From positions 27,623-91,622 of the forward strand of contig JAGFNQ010002303.1 of the NCBI GenBank assembly GCA_024364735.1: DNA of 64,000 nucleotides. Direction: 5' to 3'. This document shows, one piece after another, positions 33,907-44,212 of this stretch; the stretch's first letter is position 1; each line of letters opens with the position of its first letter. Source of the DNA: Boesenbergia rotunda (lineage: Eukaryota; Streptophyta; Magnoliopsida; Zingiberales; Zingiberaceae). The translations under genes and the position numbers were made by a program. A model generated the notes under the pieces. It ran no database searches. It had not been told where the DNA came from and saw only the letters and a list, made by a program, of their open reading frames with translations.

Positions 33907-35043
33907 CTAATGCCAATCGCTACGGTATCCAATACCACATGCTCTAACATGACCCTCAAACTTACTTTGAGGCAAGACCTTAGTTAAAGGATCCGCTAAA
34001 TTCCTTTCAGTGGGAATTTTCTCAATTTGTATATCATTCCTACTTATAATCTCTCTGATCAGATGATAGCGGCGAAGCACGTGTTTGGATCGCTGATGAG
34101 ACCTTGGTTCCTTTGCTTGTGCAATAGCTCTATTGTTGTCGCAGTAAACCGGCACTGCTTCATCAATGGTTGGAACCACACCAAGTTCGGAGACAAACTT
34201 CTTGATCCAGACTGCTTCCTTTGCTGCTTCCGAAGCTGCGATATATTCCATTTTCGTGGTAGAATCCGCTACGGTGTCATGTTTGGAACTCTTCCAACTT
34301 ATTGCGCCTCCATTCAAAGTAAATACGTATCCAGACTGAGATTTGGAGTCATCCTTATCTGTCTGGATACTGGTATCTGTATACCCACGTATTACCATAT
34401 CTCCTTCTCCATATATTAGGAGCACATCCTTAGTTCTTCTTAAGTACTTACGGATTGTCTTGACGGCCGCCCAATGAACCATTCCTGGATCAGACTGGTA
34501 TCTGCTCGTGACACTCAGAGCATATGATACATCGGGCCTAGTACATAACATAGCATACATGATAGATCCTATCGCGGATGCATAAGGAATCTTATTCATG
34601 CAAATCCTCTCGTCTTCTGTGCGCGGACACATAGACTTTGATAGGTTGATCCCATGCCTGATGGGAAGGTAACCTTTCTTGGATTCCGACATGCTAAACC
34701 TTTTTAGCACTCGGTCTATATATGTAGACTGCGAAAGACCAAGCAACCGTTTTGATCTATCTCTATAGATTCTAATCCCAAGGATATAGGTTGCTTCTCC
34801 CAGGTCTTTCATGAAGAAAGTTTTGGACAACCAAATTTTAACTGTCTGTAAGACTGATATATCATTTCCTATAAGTAATATGTCATCGACATATAATACT
34901 AGGAATACGACTGCACTCCCACTAACCTTCTTGTACACACAAGGTTCGTCAGGATTTTGTGAGAAATCAAACTCTTTGATTGTCTCATCAAAACGGATGT
35001 TCCAGCTCCTGGATGCTTGCATCAGTCCATATATGGATCGTCA
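33907..35043 (-). pseudogene. Copia pol C-terminal part (reverse transcriptase end and RNase H)
   Basis: The 371-codon open part (35022-33907) begins inside the reverse transcriptase, with the catalytic YVDD at residues 44-47. RNase H follows with acidic residues D216 (GYTDTS), E259 (KMEY) and D295 (YCDNN), and the end ADPLTKVLP. It copies element RNA into DNA and degrades the RNA strand. Just upstream in the same frame a TGA (35041-35043) replaces a sense codon in the conserved block before SIYGL. Everything further upstream is lost at the N at 35081. The style fits the Tork/Tnt1 lineage, as does the GTGGGAG PPT. It belongs with the LTR at 31663-33892. Confidence 0.85.
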
Positions 35044-35080
35044 AAGCTTGCATACATTGGTTTTATCAACCGATGTAAAA

Positions 35081-35081
35081 N
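35081..35081. other. Single undetermined base at an element junction
   Basis: An N falls exactly where minus-strand pol sequence stops and unrelated plus-strand copia sequence begins. It probably marks an assembly join or gap. Confidence 0.7.
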
Positions 35082-36353
35082 TGCATGAACCCTTAGTTTA
35101 GGGAGAACACGACTTTCACATCTCACTAAGATCATAAGTTGACTTGTGTGTGTTTTTAAGACACATTAGAAACAAGTGAGATGTTAGGGTGATGAACAAA
35201 ACTCAAGGTGTTGATAAAATGCAACAAATTGAGTTTTAGGTTCATCAAAATAAGAATTTAAATGAACTTCAATTATTGGGAAAGCTAATGTACAAGTCAT
35301 GTGCATTTAGCCCAAGGAACATGGTTGGAAATTGTTTTTGAAAAACATTTTAAAAACTATCTTGGAAAACCTTGGTGAAGACTATCTTTTGATAGTACTC
35401 ATCATTAATGAATTGGATACAAAACAATGAAAAACATTGAAGTATTTCAATACCTTCAAATTTTGTGTCAATCTTTAAAAAAGGAGGTTATTTTCTTAGA
35501 AAATTATTTTTCCTTGATAGTATATGGTATAAATAATGTCTACATAAAATTTTAGGATTTTTGGAATTTTGTAAAATTATTTAGGAGTTTCTGAAATTCG
35601 AATCTGAAATTATTTTCAGAAATCAGAAACTCCCAATCGATCGGGTGATCGATTGGGACATAAGCCAATCGATTGGGACATAAGTCAATCGATTGGTAGA
35701 CCTTTTTGCGAGCACAGAAGCTCGCGTAGTCGATCTGTTGATCGATTACAGGGAGCCATAATCGATCAGTTGATCGATTAAGGCAGGTCGTAATCGATTG
35801 GTTCCCAACGCCAATCGATTGGTGAGACTGAAACTGTCAGTTTTCAGTCCATTAACCCATTTTTGAGTAACCTACCAATCCCTAACCCCTTGAAATACTT
35901 TTATAAGTATATTTGGGTAAATTTCATTGTGAAATCAAAAAGGGAAATGGTTTGGTAAACATTTAAGGGTTAAGGAGAGATTTTGATTCAAGTCTTGAAT
36001 CTCAAAATCTCAAAACCTCAAGTTGAGTTTTTCTAAAGGTTTAAGAACTCAAAAATCATTGTTGGTGCAATGATAGAGGTTTAGAGCATGTTTTGAGGAG
36101 GAGGTCTTCCTTAACAACATGTGCTTGAATTTTTATTTTTGGAATAAGTGAATGAATGGAGATTGGGAATCTTCATGAGTGCTCAAGGTTGAGCATCGGT
36201 TCAATGAAAAGTATGGGATTTTCATTGGGTATATCATTGACCATATAGACTCTCAGGGAGAGTGTTTGATGTGTGTCAAAGGGAGAGAAAATTGAAGGCT
36301 AATAGGGATTAGTCTTTCTCAAACATATTGTCAAACATCAAAAAGGGAGAGAT
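35082..36353 (+). mobile_element. 3' internal region of a plus-strand copia element
   Basis: Non-coding DNA ending in the PPT CAAAAAGGGAGAGAT (36339-36353). It contains a cluster of AATCGATT/CCAATCGATTGG palindromes at 35637-35822, the same motif as in its LTR. No gene is supported. Confidence 0.6.
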
Positions 36354-37641
36354 TGTTGGTGCAATCTTTATTAGGTCAGGGTTGACCTAGTTTGTATAAG
36401 CTTGGTAAGCTTATGGTATGGTCGTATGTTTCGATGTTTGATAATAATGTTTGAGTGGTCATGATGTGTGAGTCAAGTGGGTCAAGGTTGACTGGAGGCT
36501 TGACTGAGGCACACCTAGTGGGACTAGGTGAAGTTCAGGTAGATCGGGGAGATCGCACGCTGGCATGGGAAAAGGCTTAGTGGGACTAGGCACACCTAGT
36601 GGGACTAGGTGAAGTCCAGGTGGATCGGGGGGATCGCACGCTGGCATCGGATTAGGCCTAGTGGGACTAGGTGAAGTCCAGATGGATCGGGGAGATCGCA
36701 TGCTGGCAAGGTGGAAGTCTACCGAGAGACTGGACCTAACTCGAGGGTTAGGCGAACCTGGTAGGGAATCAGGTTAAGTCCTAGTTGGGAACTAGGCAGA
36801 AGAAATCCAAGTTAGTCAAAGGGGTTGACCGGACACTTGGTAGGGGATCCTAGACTTGTGGAAACAAGTTAGGTTGGACTCAATCGATTGAGTAATCGAT
36901 TGGGTGAATCGATCAGTGGATCGATTAAGGAAGTTTGTGCGAGAGGACAGAGGGTGGCTGAATCGATTGGGTAATTGATTCAGCCTTCCCTTAATCGATT
37001 GGTCAATCGATTAAGGTGTCTCTTGATCGATTGGGGTAATCGATCACAGAGTTTGCGCGAGAGAACAAAGAAGCTCTGAATCGATTGGGTAATCGATCCA
37101 GGGCACGGGTAATCGATTGGCTAATCGATTACCGTTCGAAAACTAGCCGTTGAACGGCTAAATCCTACGTGGTAATCGATTACCAAACCCTAGGCGTCGG
37201 ATATAAGGACTTTTGCGCAGGTTTGAGCTGAAAGAACTTCTCCTCTTCTTCTCCAACTTCATTGCCATTTCGAAGGAAGCCTTGGAGCTTAGTGCTGCTG
37301 CATTTCCAAGGTCCAAGAGACAATCACAAGCTTGAAGATAGCAAGGAAAGCAAAGTGTGAGCTTATTTGTAAATCTTGTAAGATTTTATCTTGTATTTAC
37401 TTTGTTCTTGTTGTATCTTTGTAATAAGCTTGTAAGAGGTTTCTCCACCTCAAGAAGGAGACTTTCATAGTGCATGAGAGTGTGAGGAGAGTGGATCCTT
37501 GGATTAGTCACCCGACCGGGGTGGATACCAAGTAAATCCTTGTGTTAGCGATTGCTTGAAGTCTTCCGCCGCGATAAATCTTCTACAAGCGAATCGAAGC
37601 TAATCACCCCCCCCCCTCTAGCTCGCCAATCGGTCCCAACA
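36354..37641 (+). mobile_element. Copia 3' LTR (AATCGATT family)
   Basis: TGTTGGTGCAATC to GTCCCAACA, 1288 bp. It has hairpins CCTAGTGGGACTAGG (36515-36670) and CCTAGTTGGGAACTAGG (36778-36795), a cluster of about ten AATCGATT palindromes (36880-37190), TATAAGG at 37202-37208, and a C-run near the end. It is inserted in the pol of the element that resumes at 37642. Confidence 0.75.
37202..37208 (+). promoter_or_regulatory. LTR TATA box
   Basis: GGATATAAGG immediately downstream of the AATCGATT cluster. Confidence 0.45.
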
Positions 37642-38467
37642 CATATGAAGTAAATCTAAAGCGGTAGATGTACTTACAACGCTTTTACCTTTATGTGTAG
37701 ATTTTGTTTGCTTACCCATTTGACATGCATCACAAATCATTTCTTTTTTATACTTGATGCTTGGTAAGCCACGAACTAATCCCTTATTGGCTAACTTCTG
37801 GATATTCTTCATGTTCACATGTGCTAGTCTCCGGTGCCAAAGGGTGGACTCCTCTTCTTTTGACATGAAACACTTAGCAAGAGCATTAATAGCACTTTTA
37901 AAGGAAACTTGGTAAATGTAATCTACTCTTGTTCCTACTAGTACCGTGTCAACATTGTCATGTTGTCTAACTAGACATTGACTTGATTGAAAATCATTTG
38001 TGTAACCCGCATCACACAATTGACTGACACTTAGGAGATTAAATGTCTTCCCCTTGGCTAGAAGGATATTCTTAATTCTAAGACATTCAAATATTTGAAT
38101 GTCACCTATTCCTATGACCTTAAGACTACCATTGTTACCAAATGAAACATTACCTCTACTTTTTTTTTGATGTGTGGTAAACAATGATCTATCCCCGGTT
38201 ATGTGTTTGGAGCATCCACTATCAACGAACCAAGTTGATAGATGCTCCCCCTCAATCATAACCTACACAATTCCAAAAATAGAAGTTTTAGGTACCCACA
38301 CCTTGGGACCTAAAGCACCTACTAAACAAGACTTAGGCACCCATGCCTTGACAACTTTCTTTTGAACCTTGGGTGTCTTAAGTGGTCTAACACCAGTCCT
38401 AGACATTAAGGACACAAATGAAGGTTCTTTGGGTCGGTAACCAATACCAGCCCTATTGTAGACTGCC
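37642..38467 (-). pseudogene. SIRE-like pol 5' part (protease and GAG-pre-integrase)
   Basis: It continues the gag frame directly after the gag stop: GYRPKEP..., two WVPK blocks, an in-frame TAG just before 38259, then WFVDSGCSKHITG with the aspartic protease DSG and LWHRRLAHVNMKNI of the GAG-pre-integrase domain with C...C zinc residues (CDACQMGK). Integrase is cut at 37642 by the LTR ending at 37641. Gag and pol sharing one frame, separated only by a stop, is the SIRE arrangement. Confidence 0.75.
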
Positions 38468-38469
38468 CT

Positions 38470-39972
38470 TTAGACATTCAAAATCATGTCTAAGGTCTTT
38501 GAGCTTATTGAGAACTTATCAAGAATACTCTTGAGTCTCTCAACTTCACTTTTCAATGATTTGTTCTCATCCTCTAACAATTCAACATGCAAATCATCTA
38601 CATCCTCATCCCTAGAAGACTTCAATTGTTCAACTTCAATTTTCAAAGATTTAATCTCATCCTCTAACATTTCAACATGCAAATCGTCTACATCCTCATT
38701 CCTAGAGGACTTCAATTGTTCAACTTCTAATTGCAATGATTTAACCCTATTTTTTGACTTCTTCAACATATTGGTTAAACATGCAATTGCTCTATAGCAT
38801 TTCTCAAGTTCGGGAGTGGTTACCTCTTCATTATCCGAAGATGATGAAGCCGCGTTTGAGGAGTCGGAGGATTCATCACTGCTTTCTTCTCCAAGAGCCA
38901 TGAGTGCCACATGTTGTGTGCTCTTCTCCTCCTTCTCTTCATCGGATGAACTTGAGGAGGATTCATCCCAAGTGGCCTTCAAGGCCTTCTTCTTTTTCTT
39001 TGACTTTTCCTCCTTCTTCTTGGATTTCTCCTCCTTCTTCTTTAGCTTCGGGCATTCACTCTTGAAGTGCCCTTTCTTGCTACACTCATAACAAGTTACA
39101 TTAGATTTATCAACTTTAGCTTCACTAGGGTTACCTTTACCCTTGAAGCGTCGACCCTTTCTCATCATTCTTCTAACGAAATTGGTCATCTCGGAGGAGG
39201 AAGAGCCGCTGCCATCTTCCTCGGATTCGGACTTGGATTCGGATGAAGATGAGGATGAGGAGTCTTCCTTCTCCTTCTTCCTCTCCTTCTTCTTCTTGTA
39301 CTTTTCTCCCGCAACTAAGGCAATCCCCTTCTCCTTGGGGCCTTTGTTAGCCATTTCATGCAATTCCATTTCACAAAACAAATCATCTAATTTGACAATT
39401 GATAAGTCCTTAGAAACTTTGTAGGCATCCACCATAGATTACCACAAAACATTCCTTGGAAAGGCTTTTAGCACATACCTCACAAGGTTACGATTCTCGA
39501 CCTTTTCATCAATAGAATGGAGACCATTCAATACCTCTTTGAATCTGCTGTGGAGCTCACTTACGGTTTCACTCTCCATCATGGAGAGGTTTTGGAGTTG
39601 ATTGAGGAACAAGTCCCTCTTTGCTATTCTTGAATCTCGGGTACCCTCGTGGAGTTCAATAAGCTTGTTCCACAAATCTTTTGCACTTGTAAATGGACCA
39701 ACCTTGATGAGTTGGTCTTTGTTCATTCCACATTGTAGGGTTACCACCGCCTTCGCGTCGGCTTCACTCTTCCAAGTTTGTTCAGCCGTCCAACGCCAAG
39801 ATTCTAGTTCTTTTCCTTCATCATCCTTAGGAGGGGAAAAGCCCTCCTTCACAGTGAACCAAGTGTTGATATCCATCTTAAAATAATACTCCATCTTCGA
39901 TCTCCAATATTGGAAATCTGCTCCATCGAAGAAAGGAGGTCGGGTGGTGGAGAAGCCTTCTCTCAAAGCCAT
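38470..39972 (-). pseudogene. SIRE-like gag with one internal stop
   Basis: Start MALREGFSTTRPPFFDGADF at 39972, closely related to the gag at 3075-4496. One in-frame TAA at 39439-39441, just before SMVDAYKVSKD, splits it. The zinc knuckle CYECSKKGHFKSEC is intact (CCHC), unlike that of the other gag. Lysine/serine/glutamate-rich stretches and a C-terminal coiled coil with two near-identical copies of SLKIEVEQLKSSRDEDVDDL-type units follow. The natural end is TAA at 38470, with pol continuing in the same frame. The frame is open upstream to 40041 through the primer site, but the homologous start is 39972. Confidence 0.8.
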
Positions 39973-40016
39973 TGTCGTTGACTCTCGGTTGTTAATCCGC
40001 TTGTACAGAGCCCCAA

Positions 40017-40028
40017 GCTCTGATACCA
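40017..40028 (-). other. Primer binding site for initiator Met tRNA
   Basis: The minus strand reads TGGTATCAGAGC, two bases from the LTR boundary at 40031. Confidence 0.85.
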
Positions 40029-41029
40029 CTTGTTGGATCATGGATGGCTAGAGAGGGGGGGTGTATGTAGCCAGACACTTAAATTTAGCACCTTTTCAAA
40101 CTTTCCTGCACTTAGATGTTTAGTAGCATAACGGAAGCGATAAAAATAGAGTATGCAGTAAACTAAACCCTAAGTTAAGCACAAGCACAAGAACGCTAAC
40201 AAGAGGATTTACAAGGTTCGGGGATAACTTGCCCCTACTCCTTGGCGTGCCCGTAAGGTGGGCGATCCCTTGATCGTCGACAGATCAAGCCCCGGTGAAC
40301 ACCGGATAAAATGCAACCTCATTCTCGATGGAGTAACCTCTCCACAGCGTTTCAAGATGATGAAGTATAAAGTATAGGAAACACAAGAAGGATCTTACTT
40401 AGCACTTAGAACCTCAAGAACACAAGCAAACTTCTCTGAGCTCCACCCAGCGCAGATCTCACGCAAAACTCTCCTCTTCGTGTCTTCTCGCTGATGGACT
40501 CAAGCTTCTTGTTTCTCTTCTCCCAAGTGCCCAAGTAACAGAAGGTTGCTTCAAAGATCACAGTTGCTTGCTCAAGATGATGGAATCAGCAGATAGCACA
40601 AGCACACAGCAAGAAGTGTTCGCAGCAAGCTTTAGCGAGAAGTCTGTTCACCTCTTCTCCGCTACGCAGCTTAAGTCTTCTCCACTATCGCCAGGTCACC
40701 ATCTCCCTGCAGCCTCCAGCTGCTCACCTGCCAACGCCAGCTACCACTGAGCTCTCCCTGGACTCCCTGAGCTTCCCTCAGCCGAGCTCCAGTCAGCAGC
40801 TACAGCCGTTGCAACCTGAGATGGCAAATGGACAAACCTGCTCCAAGGAAAGGCCTCTATTGACTCTCCTTGAGTGTTTGAATCCATCCCTGTCACCTGC
40901 ACACTCAATTAGAGGTTTAGCAAATGAAATCAAACTTATATCAATAATAGCAGAGAAGATCAAAGTGACATCAGTAGCGTATCAGTGAAAGCAGGCGCGA
41001 TCAGAGCGTCTGACAGCGCGTTTGAATTA

Positions 41030-41475
41030 AAGTGATCGATCACCAGACCGATCAGGACTATTCCAGACCGATCAGGCTCCAACCTGGTCGGTCCCCAGTG
41101 AGAAACTTGGGATCGCAAACTCATATGATCGGTCACCAGATCGGTCACCAAACCGATCCGGAAATCAGCTTGCCACAATCCCGCTCGGAATCCACTGGCT
41201 GATCGGTCACCAGACCGATCAGGCTGATCCCAAACCGATCAGGCTCCAGCCTGATCGGTCAGGGTGAGAAACCTTACAACAGTTGATCGTTCAGTTTGAT
41301 CGGTCACGGTTTCTCCCTGATCGGTCTCCATACCGATCAGGAGCCGATCAGTAGGTTTGCCAAAGTTACTGGAAGCTCCCTGATCGGTCACCAGACTGAT
41401 CAGACATCGTTGGATCGGTCACCAGACCGATCCAAGAGGGAACATCGTGCCAACTTCCCTGATCGGTCACCAGAC
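41030..41475 (-). repeat. GATCGGTC/GACCGATC palindrome cluster
   Basis: About ten copies of a palindrome of the form TGATCGGTCACCAGACCGA, at irregular spacing, in the U3 of this LTR. The same core is in the Micron-like element at 58710-59310. Confidence 0.8.
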
Positions 41476-41584
41476 CTATCCGGGCAAGGCCAAACTCACT
41501 CTAAGTCAAGAGAACCAGCCTCTGGCCCATCTCCGACTCGTGCTTGATCCCCCGGACCAAGACTCCATGCCCATCTTCACTCAC

Positions 41585-42025
41585 TGGGACTTCAACCTAG
41601 CCCTCCAAGCTAGGACCTAGCCCTCCAAGATGGGATTTCATCAACCTAGCCCTCCAAGCTAGGACCTGACCCTCCAAGCCGGGATTTCAACAACCTAGCC
41701 CTCCAGGCTAGGACCTGACCCTCCAAGCCAGGTCTTTTTCACATTTCACCTAACCCTCCAAGTTAGAACTTTTCACCTAACCCTCCACGTTAGGACTTTT
41801 CACCTAGCCCTCCAAGCTAGGACTTTTCACCCAACCCTCCAAGTTATGACTTTTTCACACCTAACCCTCCAAGCTAGGATTTTTCACACCTAACCCTCCA
41901 GGCTAGGACTTTTCCACACTTAGCCCTCCAAGCTAGGATTTTCCACACCTAACCCTCCAGGTTAGGATTTCCCCACACCTAGCCCTCCAAGCTAGGATTT
42001 CAATCACTCCGTGCCTAATCCCCGA
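41585..42025 (-). repeat. Hairpin array with compensatory changes
   Basis: About 15 units near 30 bp. Stems vary together: CCTAGCCCTCCAAGCTAGG, CCTAACCCTCCAAGTTAGG and CCTAATCCCCGATTAGG. Confidence 0.8.
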
Positions 42026-42112
42026 TTAGGACTTAATCATAATAATCAACCTAAGCTAAAATCGATGTCAACACCAAAATAACAATCAGGGTCAGACTGC
42101 ATCAACAGTAAT

Positions 42113-42936
42113 ATGGTAACTGATACTGGAAGTAGAGCTGCTGTAGGTTTGTTTTGGGCAGCAGCACGAGCCAACACAACACTTCAATAGATATGATAAT
42201 GCAGACAATGATTGAAAAACATCTAGTTGCTCATAAGTGGCTTCAGAACATTGACCCTAAAAGGTGGGCAAATGCACACTTTACTAGGAGAAGGTACAGA
42301 ATGCTTACCATGAATTGTGTGGAGAGCTTAAATGCTTTGTTCAAGTCTACACGTGAGCTTCCCATAAACAGGTTAATTGATAATACAAGAAGAAAAGTTG
42401 CTCAATGGTTCTATAACCGTAGAGAGAAAGTCTCCAAATGACATGTTGCTTTGACACCTTATGCTACAAAAGAAATGGATTCAAGGAGAGAGAAAGCAAG
42501 AGCTTATAAGGTTCACCCTTACTCTCAATCAGAAATGGAAGTAGAAACATAGGGCACTTCATACATTGTTGATTTGGAAAAAAAGTTTTGTCATTGTGGG
42601 GAGTTTCAAATTTCAGGACTTCCTTGCTCACATGCTATTGTCGTAATCATTCACAGGAACATGGATACACTCCCATATTGTGAGCATTATTTTTATTCTG
42701 AAACTTAGAAGTGAGTTTACATGGATCGTATTTTCCCTTGTAGAAGCAATCAGTTTTGGCCTACTAAAGTAAACGACATTACAGTTCTATGCCCCCGTAG
42801 CCTTGTGCAGCCTGGTAGAAGAAAGAAGGCACAGATTGAGTCCAGACACAATGGCAAGGTGAAACTAAAATGCAGCCGGTGCAAACAACTTGGTCATAAT
42901 AGGACATGTAGAATGCTGCCAGCCCCAAGGTCTTGA
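42113..42936 (+). pseudogene. MULE transposase, C-terminal part (copy B)
   Basis: Homologous to 21009-21854. A one-base deletion near 42190 shifts the frame relative to copy A. Stops at 42439 and 42550 and around 42706 are shared with, or hit the same codons as, copy A, while the CAA that became TAA in copy A is intact here. The SWIM motif CHCGEF...LPCSHAI is kept. The zinc knuckle has lost one residue (CSRCKQLGHNRTC), so its spacing is CX2CX4HX3C. No catalytic core is present. Confidence 0.8.
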
Positions 42937-44212
42937 GTTAATTGGTATATGTAGTGACCCAATTTTCTGATTGAAGTGTATATTTTGTATAGAGGAGAAT
43001 TGAATGTATATATTTTGTATAATGTACAACCATAGTATTGTCAAAAAACTAGTTGTTGTTAATGTTGTGACATGAAGAAGTATTTCAATATTATGATACA
43101 TTTCTTCTTGTGTAATTTTATGTAAGTAGAATATATCAGTTGTGAAGTCCTCTGATTTGTAAACCCACAATAATGTTATTTTAGGTCTTGAAGTCCTGAA
43201 GCCCTATGGTTTGTGAATATCTATCATTTGAGGCCCTCTGTTTGTTTGCTTTGTTGATTTATTGTTCTGTGCCAACTGATACTGTATTAACATGTAATTG
43301 ATAATCATTAGGACTATGTTTGGAGACCCAAAATATCATCTCCTAGTTAAACTCTAACTACTGGTAATGAGTTTTCAGAAATCAAAATATCATAGGTCCA
43401 TGATACAAACCTCCTGCTGTGCCAAATTCTTAAAATATGAGGTAATGATGTGGATGGAATTAAATTGTGGTATGCAATGTCTATTAAGGTACTCTCCATC
43501 TTGTTTCATATTAAAAAATTTTTCACAACATGTATACTTATATAAAATATTTAATCATAAATTTATTAAATTATTTGCAATCTGAAATGAGAATATTGTT
43601 TCAGGCCCTGCGTGTGCTTGAACATTATTGTTTCAGGCCCAGCGTGGGCCTGAAATGCGATTATTTCAGGCCCACGCTGGGCATGAAATAATATCATTTC
43701 AGGCCCAGCGTTGGCCTGAAATAATCTCATTTCAGACCCAACGTGGGCCTGAATTCAAATTAGGGGAGAGGAAAATTAAGGTCCAATATTACTGATAGTA
43801 TCGACAAGACGACAGATTATAGATTAGAGATTACACAAAAACAAGGATCGAAAGCAATGCTCCATTGATTTCAAAAGGATTACATATATTATAACTACAA
43901 ATATACATTGTTTGTCATTACACTTACATTATACAACTGAATCATTTTGTTTCAGGCCCTGAGTGGGTTTCCTAAAATGCTTTTGGTTCTAGCCCACCGA
44001 GGTCCTGAATTCAAATGATTCCAGCAAAAGCAAGGTTCAATATTACTGATGGGTTCGACAATAATTACAGAATATAGATTATATATGAGACAAAAACAAG
44101 GATCGAAATCAATGTTTCATTGATTTGAAAAGGATTACATAGATTGTATAATTACAAATATACAATGTTTGTCATCACACTTACATAATCATAGTATCAA
44201 CAAAAATAATTT
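42937..44212. other. Convergent intergenic region of MULE B
   Basis: As 21855-23015 of copy A. The hairpin array at 43600-43756 has five AGGCCCAGCGTGGGCCT-type units (two are recognisable in copy A), with a weaker one at 43955-44005. No gene. Confidence 0.55.

Larger units (their letters stand above)
40031..42107 (-). mobile_element. 5' LTR (GATCGGTC family) of the SIRE-like element
   Basis: TGTTGGATC to GCATCAACA, 2077 bp. From its 5' end (42107) inward it has a hairpin array (42020-41585), a GATCGGTC/GACCGATC cluster (41470-41030), a TATA-like GATATAAG (minus, 40936-40943), and an R/U5 block (40209-40350) shared with the LTRs at 5796 and 30124. It adjoins MULE copy B at 42108, with GTAAT as the candidate 5-bp target duplication. 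Confidence 0.75.

Noticed and set aside
34027..34419. 130-residue plus-strand frame
   Set aside because: It is antisense to the RNase H coding sequence of the copia pol.
39143..39424. Ser/Phe-rich plus-strand frame
   Set aside because: It is antisense to the acidic and basic stretches of the SIRE-like gag.
30124..42107. The LTRs at 30124 and 40031 as the two ends of one element
   Set aside because: They are too different at their edges (about 75% by eye), and the flanking 5-mers CATGA and GTAAT do not match.
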